DNA of 64,000 bases, from the NCBI RefSeq assembly GCF_036492635.1, contig NZ_AP025305.1, positions 4,668,000 to 4,731,999 of the forward strand, written 5' to 3'. A program made the position numbers and the translations under genes. Shown here one piece after another: positions 47,075-55,203 of the stretch. Every line of letters begins with the position of its first letter. Positions within the stretch are counted from its first letter, which is position 1. Origin of the DNA: Aureibacter tunicatorum. GTDB lineage: Bacteria; Bacteroidota; Bacteroidia; Cytophagales; Cyclobacteriaceae. The notes under the pieces are model-generated. The model was not told the DNA's origin. It worked only from the letters and a program-made list of their open reading frames with translations, and did not search any database.

Positions 47075-47677
47075 TTACTCTTGCACCGTAGCCGCCGTTT
47101 CAGCCGCCGCGTCAAACTGTTCTTGGGCTTTACCAGCAATCTCCGTAGCAGGAGCTGCCTTGTCCTCAAACCATACCGTCACTGGCGTGATCATCAAAGC
47201 GATAAGCTTGCCTGCCATCGTAGGCATCTTCTCACCTGTTTCTAAGTATCTTGCGACTTCTTTTACTTCCTTTCCATTGGATGTTAGCTTATAATAACAG
47301 CCTAAATCCATCCCAAAATAATTCTTGCTCTTGGATTTTTTCTTAACCTGCTCCAAAGCTATAGCTCTAAACAGCATATCTTCGAATAATTCGGAAACTT
47401 CAACTAAATTATCCGACTTGTGATCTCCTCTTAGTATAGACATGCTTCCACCATCAACAATAGCAAAATACCACTCTTTCCTATGCTTTAAGGCATAGAC
47501 CTCATAATCATTGCCATTGGATGTTTTACCGATGTAACTAGCTTGATAAGAATTGAAAACTTGCTTTACATCTGCTTGGTCCTCGCCGCCATTAGCACGA
47601 CCAGCATTAACCTCAAACAGAGGCAATAACAGAACTATCAAAGTCATATAAATCATGTAAACTATTCGCTTTGCCAT
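47075..47677 (-). CDS. Exported protein of unknown function
   Basis: I do not recognise a family. The 200-residue protein has a signal peptide (MAKRIVYMIYMTLIVLLLPLFEV to NAG) and a central globular region with 'YEVYALKHRKEWYFAIVDGG'. The C-terminal part is Ala/Glu-rich and probably helical. A second hydrophobic stretch (LIALMITPVTVWF) could anchor it in the membrane. The open frame begins at 47701. The ATG at 47677 gives the proper signal peptide. It is the first gene of the leftward cluster, with only 14 bp to the giant Ig-repeat gene. Confidence 0.6.
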   Translation of the reverse strand: MAKRIVYMIYMTLIVLLLPLFEVNAGRANGGEDQADVKQVFNSYQASYIGKTSNGNDYEVYALKHRKEWYFAIVDGGSMSILRGDHKSDNLVEVSELFEDMLFRAIALEQVKKKSKSKNYFGMDLGCYYKLTSNGKEVKEVARYLETGEKMPTMAGKLIALMITPVTVWFEDKAAPATEIAGKAQEQFDAAAETAATVQE

Positions 47678-47795
47678 GTCTTGTTTTTTTACTTTAAGCA
47701 TATCATACCCGTACGATTGACTAATGTAACGAAAATAAATAAAACAAAATATTTTATTTTTTTATCAACAATAAAACCCCCTGTAATAAAATGCT

Positions 47796-47838
47796 CAAAT
47801 TTAAACTTGCAAATATTATGGCATTTGTAATAAATTTA
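47796..47838. promoter_or_regulatory. Divergent -7-like boxes between the two clusters
   Basis: On the - strand TAAATTTG (47796-47803) matches TAnnTTTG exactly. On the + strand TAAATTTA (47831-47838) lies 21 bp after a TTG (47807-47809). The region also includes TAAACTTG (47802-47809 on the + strand). These could drive the leftward accessory cluster and the rightward particle cluster. The spacing is imperfect, so this is tentative. Confidence 0.35.
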
Positions 47839-47856
47839 TGCATAGCAAAAAATTAA

Positions 47857-49851
47857 GTGCGCTTGAAATTTGAAAGCAATAACAGCTTCATCAAGGTCCT
47901 TTGCGACCCAACAATGCACACAAAAACTGCGACAACAACTAAAAAATTGACACTTACTAGACAAAACTATATTGTGAGAAAAATTTTCATCTCATATTTT
48001 CAAAAAGCGAAACATTTTGACGCATGTAAGTTTTCAGGCGTTTTTGCACTTTTTTTCGCACTTTTATTAGCCAACCCTTTCGGAGCAATTGGGCAAAATG
48101 CTAATAATGAAGGAAAAGAGCCTTCGCAAATTGTAAGGAAACTCAATGAGATAGTAGACTCCAAGAATCAAAATAAAGTGCTAACAGACTCTTTGACGCA
48201 AATCAAGGCTGAAGCAGTGAAAGCTAAAGATAGCTTGAGCCAAGAGTTAGCACAAAAGGATAGTATATTGCAAGAATATATCCGAGAAGATTCGATTTTT
48301 GAAAATACTGACGCCAAGTCACTGGCGGTCATGGAAGATACATCGGCTTTTATCAACAGAAATCAAGAAATAAAACAAAATACTCCAAAAAAGTACAAAA
48401 GGTTGAAAGGCGAATTCGCTTGGGACGAACAAAATGCGATAACAGAAATCAATGCTTATAAAAAGCTTCATGAACTAGACAGTAATTTTAGAGTATTCGG
48501 TTGGCATCCATACTGGATGGGATCGGCTTACAAAAGCTACAACTTCAGCTTATTATCTACTGTTGCATACTTTTCATATGAGGTCAATCCACATAATGGA
48601 GATTACAAGTCTATTCATGACTGGGAAGAAACAAACCTTGTCGACTCTGCCCACATGTACGGTACTAAAGTATTATTGAGCGCGACACTTTTTGGCAAGA
48701 AAGACAATCACTTGTTTCTAAAAAATATAAAAGCCCAAAAAAGATTCATCAGTCAAATTGGCTCTCTAATCATGCTCAAAGAAGCCGATGGCGTAAACAT
48801 TGACTTTGAAGGGATAGGCTCGCAAGATTCAAGAAGACTGACTAATTTCTTAATTGACTTAAGCACAAGTATTAAGAAATTAAATAAAGATTTTTCGGTT
48901 ACGGTTGCTCTGCCTGCGGTAGATCAACACCATGTTTTCGATGTGAAAAGGCTAAATGAATATATTGACCTTTTCATTATCATGGGTTATGAATACCATG
49001 GAAGCACAAGTGGAGTTGCAGGGCCTGTTTCGCCAATTGAAAGTGGAAACACTTGGTGGCCATTCAATCTAAACACTTCAGTGGACGAATTTCTTTCTAA
49101 GGGAATCGTGCCTAAAAAGCTTCTAATGGGATTGCCATATTATGGGTCGGAGTGGATCACAAGCGATCTTCAATTCCCATCAAAAGTGGAACGATTTGTC
49201 AAAAACCCTACCTACAGGGAGTTGAAAAGAAAGTTTGGCACTGAAAGTTGTTGTGTTGAAGAAGTAAGTAAAAGCCGTTTTCATGCTTTCAGAGGTCCTA
49301 ATAATGAATATCACCAAGTATGGTATGAAGACAGTGCGGCTTTAGCCTTTAAATATGATTGGATCAAGCAAAAAGAAATAGGAGGGATTGGTATCTGGGC
49401 GCTGGGATACGATAATGGCCACGATGAACTATGGAAATTATTGGCTGAAAAATTCGCGGTGAAAGAAGAAGAGAAGAAAGCGGTAGCCTTATCCATGCTA
49501 GGAAGAATTCGATCTAGGATTTATTACTTTGCTTTAATGGTTATTCGAAATCCAAAGAGCTTGCTGACAAATCCAAGACCTCTATTCTTCTTAACGGCAA
49601 GTGTATTTGGATTTAGCTTAATGGGGCTAAGTATGTTATTAATTTGGGGCCATCGATTCGGAAAATTCATAAACTTTTCATTCAAAGGCATTACGATCAC
49701 ATTATTCATTATTATGGCAATTCTCTTATTGCTGAATATGGATTATTTAGATGTGACCAAGACACTATACCTTATTGGAGGAATAGTGCTCGGTATGATT
49801 TTGCTGTTGATCATCGGCTATAGATTTGTTAGAGAGCGAGATCTCCCTTAA
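47857..49851 (+). CDS. GH18-like protein with C-terminal membrane spans
   Basis: The product has a GH18-type TIM barrel (about 210-535) with the active-site motif DGVNIDFEG (311-319, catalytic Glu 318). The barrel end reads GGIGIWALGYDNG. A leader with a hydrophobic segment (about 58-77) and a helical linker precede it. Three membrane spans (about 576-597, 611-628, 636-655) follow. GH18 enzymes cut chitin or peptidoglycan glycans. The Asn in place of the middle Asp is usual in YaaH-type members. The start is undecided between GTG 47857 and ATG 47914. It is 48 bp from the cap gene and co-directional. Confidence 0.8.
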   Translation: MRLKFESNNSFIKVLCDPTMHTKTATTTKKLTLTRQNYIVRKIFISYFQKAKHFDACKFSGVFALFFALLLANPFGAIGQNANNEGKEPSQIVRKLNEIVDSKNQNKVLTDSLTQIKAEAVKAKDSLSQELAQKDSILQEYIREDSIFENTDAKSLAVMEDTSAFINRNQEIKQNTPKKYKRLKGEFAWDEQNAITEINAYKKLHELDSNFRVFGWHPYWMGSAYKSYNFSLLSTVAYFSYEVNPHNGDYKSIHDWEETNLVDSAHMYGTKVLLSATLFGKKDNHLFLKNIKAQKRFISQIGSLIMLKEADGVNIDFEGIGSQDSRRLTNFLIDLSTSIKKLNKDFSVTVALPAVDQHHVFDVKRLNEYIDLFIIMGYEYHGSTSGVAGPVSPIESGNTWWPFNLNTSVDEFLSKGIVPKKLLMGLPYYGSEWITSDLQFPSKVERFVKNPTYRELKRKFGTESCCVEEVSKSRFHAFRGPNNEYHQVWYEDSAALAFKYDWIKQKEIGGIGIWALGYDNGHDELWKLLAEKFAVKEEEKKAVALSMLGRIRSRIYYFALMVIRNPKSLLTNPRPLFFLTASVFGFSLMGLSMLLIWGHRFGKFINFSFKGITITLFIIMAILLLLNMDYLDVTKTLYLIGGIVLGMILLLIIGYRFVRERDLP

Positions 49852-49899
49852 CATATCTTTTTATCGAAACTGAATAATGATTTTTTTAAAATAAATCTT

Positions 49900-50463
49900 A
49901 TGCTTAGACAGGTACTTGAATTTACACAAGGAGAGATCAACGACTATCTCAATAACAGGTTCGGTCTTACCGAAGACGCTGTTATATGTTCGAGCATAGT
50001 CGACAGGAAAGGCGAGCCGGTGCTTGAAAGCGACGAAAATAAAATCGTGGCGAACATAGTCCATCTGGAACAAGAATTCACAGCGCCATCAAGTACTGTT
50101 AACATGAGACAAGCTCTTGTTAGAAAATTAAATTTCAATGTTTATATCATGTTTTCAGCTTGTTATGAAGGAACTGAAAACTATTTGGAAAGCGTAGAAC
50201 ATCTTTCAGGCGTGCTTGAGTTTTTTCAAGCCAACCCTGTTTTTTCGCATCAAACACACCCCAATTTGGATAAGGTTCTCCATAAGGTATCATTTGAATA
50301 TCATAATATCGATTTCCTAAAGTTATCGAATATCTGGGGGCTAAATGGTGGAAAATACTATCCTTCGCTATTATTCAAAGTAAGAACTGTAAGCTTCGCG
50401 GCTGATGAGATTGTTCCTGTCAGCAAAATCGGAGGTATGGCTAGCAATCTTCTTGAATCATGA
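49900..50463 (+). CDS. DUF4255 tube-terminator/cap protein (Pvc16-like)
   Basis: The 187-residue protein matches the Pvc16_N (DUF4255) family. It has the N-terminal helix 'LEFTQGEINDYLNNRFG', the 'IVANIVHLEQE' strand, then 'LNFNVYIMFSACYEGTENYLESVEHLSGVLEFFQANP', quoted in part. A terminal 'LSNIWGLNGGKYYPSLLFKVRTV' region follows. In eCIS particles this protein caps the tube and sheath end. Its stop overlaps the start of the next gene (ATGA, 4 bp), so translation is coupled. It opens the particle gene cluster, after the GH18-like gene. Confidence 0.93.
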   Translation: MLRQVLEFTQGEINDYLNNRFGLTEDAVICSSIVDRKGEPVLESDENKIVANIVHLEQEFTAPSSTVNMRQALVRKLNFNVYIMFSACYEGTENYLESVEHLSGVLEFFQANPVFSHQTHPNLDKVLHKVSFEYHNIDFLKLSNIWGLNGGKYYPSLLFKVRTVSFAADEIVPVSKIGGMASNLLES

Positions 50464-51467
50464 TACATCTTAGTTTTAAATATAACCAAATCTTCGGTGT
50501 CAATATGGCCCACGACTTCTTTAGCGACAGAAGTCCGGATAATGTCAATTTGACCTTAGCCAAAGAGAGTGAGTTCATTTGCCAAAAACTCGGTCTATCA
50601 GTTCATAAGACCAAAAATGGCCTTGAATTCTTAATGGACAATGCCAATAAGGAAGTTATGGTTCAAAGGTTAAAGCGGTTTGGAATGTCAAAGCTTATCA
50701 TACTCGCTTATAACAAAGATCCATATTTCTACAACTATACAGATATTGATATGAACAAGGGACTTCCGTCTATGTATTGTTCAAGCGAGAATGCCTCTTC
50801 AATCGATGTCACTGATAGTCATAAAATTGAAATTAAAAGTTCTTGCAAGCTTCAGCTCAAGGACTCTCCTTACAGTGTGGATATTGTAAAAAACGGAGGA
50901 GGAGAGCAATCTTGGGAAAAAACGGTTAGCGAAGGAAATACGATTATAAACCTTTCCCCATACGGAAGCGGTAAGTATGAAATCAAGGATAATGGGCAGA
51001 CTGTAGACAGCTTTTTTTATTGCGAATCGATAGCAGGCACAATCAAGCCTTTTTTGGTAATGGAGATTTTCATTAAAGACCTCCAAGATCAAATCAACGA
51101 TATTCTTGACAAGTCTGCAGAACCAAAAATATATAACGTAAACTTCAAAAGTAGAAAATCAATCTGGAGATATGTAATAGTAATGAAGAACTCCAATTTC
51201 GACGACCTTTCCATCAAGTTGGAAGATGAATCTGTCAATTTCGAAAAAAAAGAAGATTACTTTAATCAACAAATTAAATTCAAGCATATGGCCTTCGAGT
51301 CGAATGAACAAATTCCATTCGCGGACAGCTCGAGCTTTCAATTTAAGCTTATCAACAATGAAGCGGACAATAGCGGTTGCCTTTTCAACGCCTTGCCTCT
51401 TCCTTCTGCTAAGCAATTGACATTCGAGCAAGGCCAAGCAGTATCAGAAATAATTGTAATTATATAA
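50460..51467 (+). CDS. Conserved eCIS-associated protein of unknown function
   Basis: The 335-residue protein lacks a named domain. The start 'VNMAHDFFSDRS...NLTLAKESEFICQKLGLSVHK', with short strands, resembles a family found beside Pvc16 genes in Bacteroidota, judged from memory only. The middle and end have beta-strand patterns. It has no signal peptide. Its ATG overlaps the cap gene stop by 4 bp, and it ends 24 bp before the sheath gene, so it is in the same operon. It may be a cap partner or an assembly factor. Confidence 0.6.
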   Translation: MIHLSFKYNQIFGVNMAHDFFSDRSPDNVNLTLAKESEFICQKLGLSVHKTKNGLEFLMDNANKEVMVQRLKRFGMSKLIILAYNKDPYFYNYTDIDMNKGLPSMYCSSENASSIDVTDSHKIEIKSSCKLQLKDSPYSVDIVKNGGGEQSWEKTVSEGNTIINLSPYGSGKYEIKDNGQTVDSFFYCESIAGTIKPFLVMEIFIKDLQDQINDILDKSAEPKIYNVNFKSRKSIWRYVIVMKNSNFDDLSIKLEDESVNFEKKEDYFNQQIKFKHMAFESNEQIPFADSSSFQFKLINNEADNSGCLFNALPLPSAKQLTFEQGQAVSEIIVII

Positions 51468-51491
51468 CCAATCTAAAACAGTACAATTTTT

Positions 51492-53117
51492 ATGGCACAA
51501 AACTTAGCTACACCAGGGGTTTATGTAGAAGAGAAAGCCGCTTTTTCAAACTCTGTGGTTGGTATACCTACAGCTATTCCAGCGTTTATAGGCTATACCG
51601 AAAAATCGATGAGAAATGGCCAAACTTTGGTCAACGAGCCAATCAAAGTTAGCTCGCTTAGAGAATACACTGAAATCTTCGGAGGCGGTCCTCTTAACAC
51701 TTTTGAAGTTGTTGAGTCGACTAATGCTGACGGTTCATTCGATTTCGAGGTAGACAGCTCGAAGTTCATATTGAACATGTCAACTACTCAGCGTTTCTTG
51801 ATGTACGATAGCTTGCGTATGTTCTTCTCCAATGGAGGTAAAGATTGCTACATCGTCAGTGTTGGAGCTTTCTACAAGACTACTACTAAAGAAGTGCAAG
51901 AAGGTGGAAAGCCTGCTAACAACGCTGGAGGTAAAGATGCTAAAGACGCGAAAGCTGGTGGCCAACCTCAAAAGAAAACTGTAGAAGTTAAAGTTCCTGC
52001 TCAAATCAAGAAAAAAGAGCTAGAGCAAGGAATCAACAGTTTGATCGGCGAAGAAGAGCCAACTTTATTGGTTGTTCCTGAAGCAGTGATGCTAGAAGAA
52101 GCTGAATGCTACGCTGTACAGCAAGCTATGTTGATGCACTGCGGTGGAAAAGAGAAAAACAGATTCTCTATTCTTGACGTGCACAATGGTTTCTTGAAAA
52201 GAACTGAGGATGCTAATGATGTAGTGACTAAATTCCGTGCTGGAATCGGTACTAACTTCTTGAACTTTGGAGCTGCTTACTATCCATGGGTTGCAGGTAC
52301 AGTAGTTGAGTCTGACGAAATCGGTTTCGACAACATCAAAGACCTACAACAACTAAAAGAAATCCTTAACAAGGAAGCTGCTTTCCTTGGAGCAGGAAAC
52401 CAAAGAAAAATCAGCGAGATTCAAGCTGAGGTTGCAAAAATCGGAGCTGAAGGTACAGACGAAGAGCAATTGGTTCAAACTCTTACGACTAACAGCCCTG
52501 CTTTTAAAAACCTAGTAAAGAAAATCAAAGACAAGCTTAACTTGCTGCCGCCTTCTGCTGGTATGGCTGGTATCTATGCTTCAGTTGACTCAAATGTTGG
52601 TGTATGGCAAGCTCCTGCCAACGTAAGCTTTAGCTCAATCGTAGGTCCTTCTGTTAAGTTGACTAATGATGATCAAGAAGACCTTAACGTTACAGTAAGC
52701 GGTAAGTCGGTTAACGCTTTGCGCGCATTCATTGGTGAAGGTACTATCGTTTGGGGTGCTCGTACTCTTGACGGCAACAGCAACGACTGGAGATATATCA
52801 ACGTTAGAAGAACATTGCTTTACATCGAGCAATCGATCAAGTATGCTTCTAAATCATATGTTTACTCTCCTAACACATCCAACACTTGGGTACTAGTGAA
52901 AAGTATGATCAACTCATTCTTGAATGATCTATGGAAAGCTGGTGGTTTGGTAGGAGCTAATCCTAACGACGCTTACCAAGTAGAAGTTGGTTTGGGCAGC
53001 ACAATGACTCCTAACGATATCTTGGAAGGTATCATGAAAGTAACGGTTAAAGTTGCGATCAGTAGACCAGCCGAATTCATCGTATTGACATTCCAGCAAA
53101 AGCTTCAGGAATCTTAA
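51492..53117 (+). CDS. Contractile sheath protein (Pvc2-4-like)
   Basis: The 541-residue protein has the sheath N-terminus 'TPGVYVEEKAAFSNSVVGIPTAIPAFIG'. The C-terminal phage-sheath block has VRRTLLYIEQSIKYASKSYVY, quoted in part, then MINSFLNDLWKAGGLVGA and IMKVTVKVAISRPAEFIVLTF. A Gly/Lys/Ala-rich insert (about 130-172) interrupts the region before ELEQGINSLIGEEEPTLLVV. Only one sheath gene appears in the window. GCT and GGT codons look favoured, as expected for an abundant product. It is followed by the tube gene after 70 bp. Confidence 0.95.
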   Translation: MAQNLATPGVYVEEKAAFSNSVVGIPTAIPAFIGYTEKSMRNGQTLVNEPIKVSSLREYTEIFGGGPLNTFEVVESTNADGSFDFEVDSSKFILNMSTTQRFLMYDSLRMFFSNGGKDCYIVSVGAFYKTTTKEVQEGGKPANNAGGKDAKDAKAGGQPQKKTVEVKVPAQIKKKELEQGINSLIGEEEPTLLVVPEAVMLEEAECYAVQQAMLMHCGGKEKNRFSILDVHNGFLKRTEDANDVVTKFRAGIGTNFLNFGAAYYPWVAGTVVESDEIGFDNIKDLQQLKEILNKEAAFLGAGNQRKISEIQAEVAKIGAEGTDEEQLVQTLTTNSPAFKNLVKKIKDKLNLLPPSAGMAGIYASVDSNVGVWQAPANVSFSSIVGPSVKLTNDDQEDLNVTVSGKSVNALRAFIGEGTIVWGARTLDGNSNDWRYINVRRTLLYIEQSIKYASKSYVYSPNTSNTWVLVKSMINSFLNDLWKAGGLVGANPNDAYQVEVGLGSTMTPNDILEGIMKVTVKVAISRPAEFIVLTFQQKLQES

Positions 53118-53187
53118 TAGCCGCATGATATCGGTCATCTAAAAATTTATTAACAATTAGTATTAACATCAAAAACATATATTAGCT

Positions 53188-53628
53188 ATGGCATCAGAAA
53201 ATTGGCCAATACCTAAGTTTCATTTTACTGTAAGTTGGGCTGGTGTTGAAGGCGTTGGCTTCCAAGAAGTTAGCGGTCTTAGCATGGAAACTCAATTCAT
53301 TGAGTACAGAGCTGGAAACGATCCTGCTTATACTATGCAGAAAATCCCAGGTTTGAAAAAGTACGAAACTATCACCTTGAAGAAAGGTATGTTCAGAGGA
53401 GACAGCATCTTCTGGGATTGGTGGGCTGACGTTCAAACTAATGTGGACAGAAGAGAAACTCTTACTATCAACCTTTTGGATGAGGAAGGCAATGTAGTAG
53501 TGACTTGGGAAGTTATCAACGCATTCCCGTCGAAAATTCAATCTACTGACCTTAAGTCTGACGCTAACGAAGTGGCTGTTGAGACTTTGGAAGTTCAGCA
53601 TGAAGGTGTTACACAAATAATGGGATAA
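53188..53628 (+). CDS. Inner tube protein (Pvc1-like)
   Basis: The 146-residue protein matches the T4-gp19-type tube family. It has 'PIPKFHFTVSWAGVEGVGFQEVSGL', 'QKIPGLKKYETITLKKGMFRGD', 'FWDWWADVQTN' and the final 'EVAVETLEVQHEGVT', quoted in parts. Tube hexamers stack inside the sheath and form the cargo channel. It directly follows the sheath gene and shows the same codon bias. A second tube-like gene starts 6 bp downstream. Confidence 0.95.
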   Translation: MASENWPIPKFHFTVSWAGVEGVGFQEVSGLSMETQFIEYRAGNDPAYTMQKIPGLKKYETITLKKGMFRGDSIFWDWWADVQTNVDRRETLTINLLDEEGNVVVTWEVINAFPSKIQSTDLKSDANEVAVETLEVQHEGVTQIMG

Positions 53629-53634
53629 TTATAA

Positions 53635-54129
53635 ATGGATGATTCATTAAGAAGTGAATTGATTCCAGGATTCCACTTTACCGTGACCTTGGTTCAGCCT
53701 ATTGGAATGAACATGAAAACGGCAATGATGGCAGTCGGTGGAGATGACAACAGCTTTGCTGAAATCTCTGGCGTGGATGTTTCGATGACAACTTTGGACT
53801 ACAAGGCTGGAGGAGAAAACAACTACCATTACCGACTACCTGAAACCACGAAGTACGGTAACTTGAAATTAATGAGGGGTTTGATGAACTCAAACTCCTC
53901 ACTTACTTATTGGTGCGAAGATACGCTTCAAGAAGATTGGGAACAGATCTCAAGACAACATGTTGTGGTTTCCATGCTTAGTCCAAATGGCATTCCAATC
54001 AAAACATGGGCCTTCATGCATGCATATCCAGTATCATGGAAAGTATCTGGAATCAACGCTAAAAACAACGAAATCGCTGTGGAAGAAATCGAATTAGCGT
54101 ATCATAGATTCGAATTGATGATTGTTTAA
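53635..54129 (+). CDS. Second tube/tube-initiator protein (Pvc5-like)
   Basis: The 164-residue product shares the tube fold. It has 'PGFHFTVTLVQP', 'FAEISGVDVSMTTLDYKAGGENNYHYRLP', 'YGNLKLMRGLM' and 'EIAVEEIELAYHRFELM'. It is more divergent than the main tube protein. In Afp/PVC/AlgoCIS this second tube protein joins the main tube to the spike. It starts only 6 bp after the main tube stop. A small DUF5908-like gene follows 9 bp later. Confidence 0.9.
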   Translation: MDDSLRSELIPGFHFTVTLVQPIGMNMKTAMMAVGGDDNSFAEISGVDVSMTTLDYKAGGENNYHYRLPETTKYGNLKLMRGLMNSNSSLTYWCEDTLQEDWEQISRQHVVVSMLSPNGIPIKTWAFMHAYPVSWKVSGINAKNNEIAVEEIELAYHRFELMIV

Positions 54130-54138
54130 TATAATAAT

Positions 54139-54285
54139 ATGGCAATAGTCATTAAAGAATTAACCGTAAATGTTACTCTTGAGGATAAAAAAGTTGAAAC
54201 TCTTGAAAGCAACTTGAATCTTGAAGAAATCATTGAAGAGTGCACTTTAAGAGTGCTTGAAAAAATGGAGATGTTAGAGGATTGA
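54139..54285 (+). CDS. DUF5908-like small protein (Pvc6 position)
   Basis: This 48-residue ORF starts MAIVIKELTVNVTLED and ends in an acidic helix (IIEECTLRVLEKMEMLED). The pattern resembles the DUF5908 family, with MPIEIREL-type starts and a final EIIxECVEQVLEIL-type helix. Short proteins of this kind occupy the Pvc6 place between tube and LysM genes, and their role is unknown. The gaps of 9 and 13 bp to its neighbours support expression as part of the operon. Confidence 0.8.
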   Translation: MAIVIKELTVNVTLEDKKVETLESNLNLEEIIEECTLRVLEKMEMLED

Positions 54286-54298
54286 TATAATATGAGTT

Positions 54299-55174
54299 AT
54301 GAGTTTATTAAGTAGTTCAAATATAAAGAAACTGGAAATCACCAGCGATACAGGTGGTAGCTTTACAGCCATGCTGAATCCAAATACTATTGATGATTCA
54401 CTAACGCTAAGCTATGAGTCCAACGATTCTGCTTCTGAACAAAACACTAATATTCAGAACCTAAAAAAACAATCAAGAGAGCTCAGCTTTTCTTTAATGT
54501 TGGATTCTACTAATGCCGTACCTTCTCTAAGCGGATCAGCGAAGTCCGTTTATTTGATGATTAAAGAACTACGTGAAACGCTTTTTACTGAAGACACTGC
54601 CAAAGAAGCCTTGCTTCCCAATACATTGACTATCTCTATAGGAGGGTCTGACTTACTCACAAGCGCGGTAACAAACTCCTTCAATATCAGCTATAAAATG
54701 TTTAGCAGTGAAGGAAAGCCTCTAAGGGCCGAAGTAGCTCTAAAATTCAAAACTCATAAAGATCTAACCAACTCCAACATGGGCTCGGAGTTTGCCTCAA
54801 ATGAGCCAGGCAAAGTTGGAGCAGCTATCGCAGCATTAACAGCAGCGGTCAGTTTCACTGAAACAATAGTAAAGTCAGGGGATACGCTACCCAACCTGTG
54901 CCAAAGCATCTATGGCAGTGCAGGAGATGTTGTTAAAGTAGCGGAAGTAAACAACCTAACAAGTATTAGAGACATTAATCCAGGCGATAAGCTAAAATTT
55001 CCAAAAAATATAAACGAAGTCAGCAGCATCGTGGATAAAGTAAAAGATGCGTCAAAAGATCTTGCCAGCGCAAAGCTGAATATCAATAATGTGGTAAAAA
55101 ATGCTAAACGACTGAATGTGGATGGAGTAATCAATTCCGCTAAAAAATTGAACAATGTCATAAAGCCAAACTAA
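54299..55174 (+). CDS. LysM-containing baseplate protein (Pvc7-like)
   Basis: The 291-residue protein begins with the usual 'NIKKLEITSDTGGSFTAMLNP' strand pair of Pvc7/gp53-like proteins. It has 'SYKMFSSEGKPLRAEVALKF' in the middle and a LysM domain at about 187-236 (KSGDTLPNLCQSIYG to INPGDKLKFP). A Lys/Asn-rich tail of about 55 residues after the LysM is extra. In eCIS particles this protein links tube and spike in the baseplate. The LysM may bind glycan or simply pack in the baseplate. Confidence 0.93.
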   Translation: MSLLSSSNIKKLEITSDTGGSFTAMLNPNTIDDSLTLSYESNDSASEQNTNIQNLKKQSRELSFSLMLDSTNAVPSLSGSAKSVYLMIKELRETLFTEDTAKEALLPNTLTISIGGSDLLTSAVTNSFNISYKMFSSEGKPLRAEVALKFKTHKDLTNSNMGSEFASNEPGKVGAAIAALTAAVSFTETIVKSGDTLPNLCQSIYGSAGDVVKVAEVNNLTSIRDINPGDKLKFPKNINEVSSIVDKVKDASKDLASAKLNINNVVKNAKRLNVDGVINSAKKLNNVIKPN

Positions 55175-55203
55175 ATTTAACACGACAAAACTGATACAAA
55201 CAT

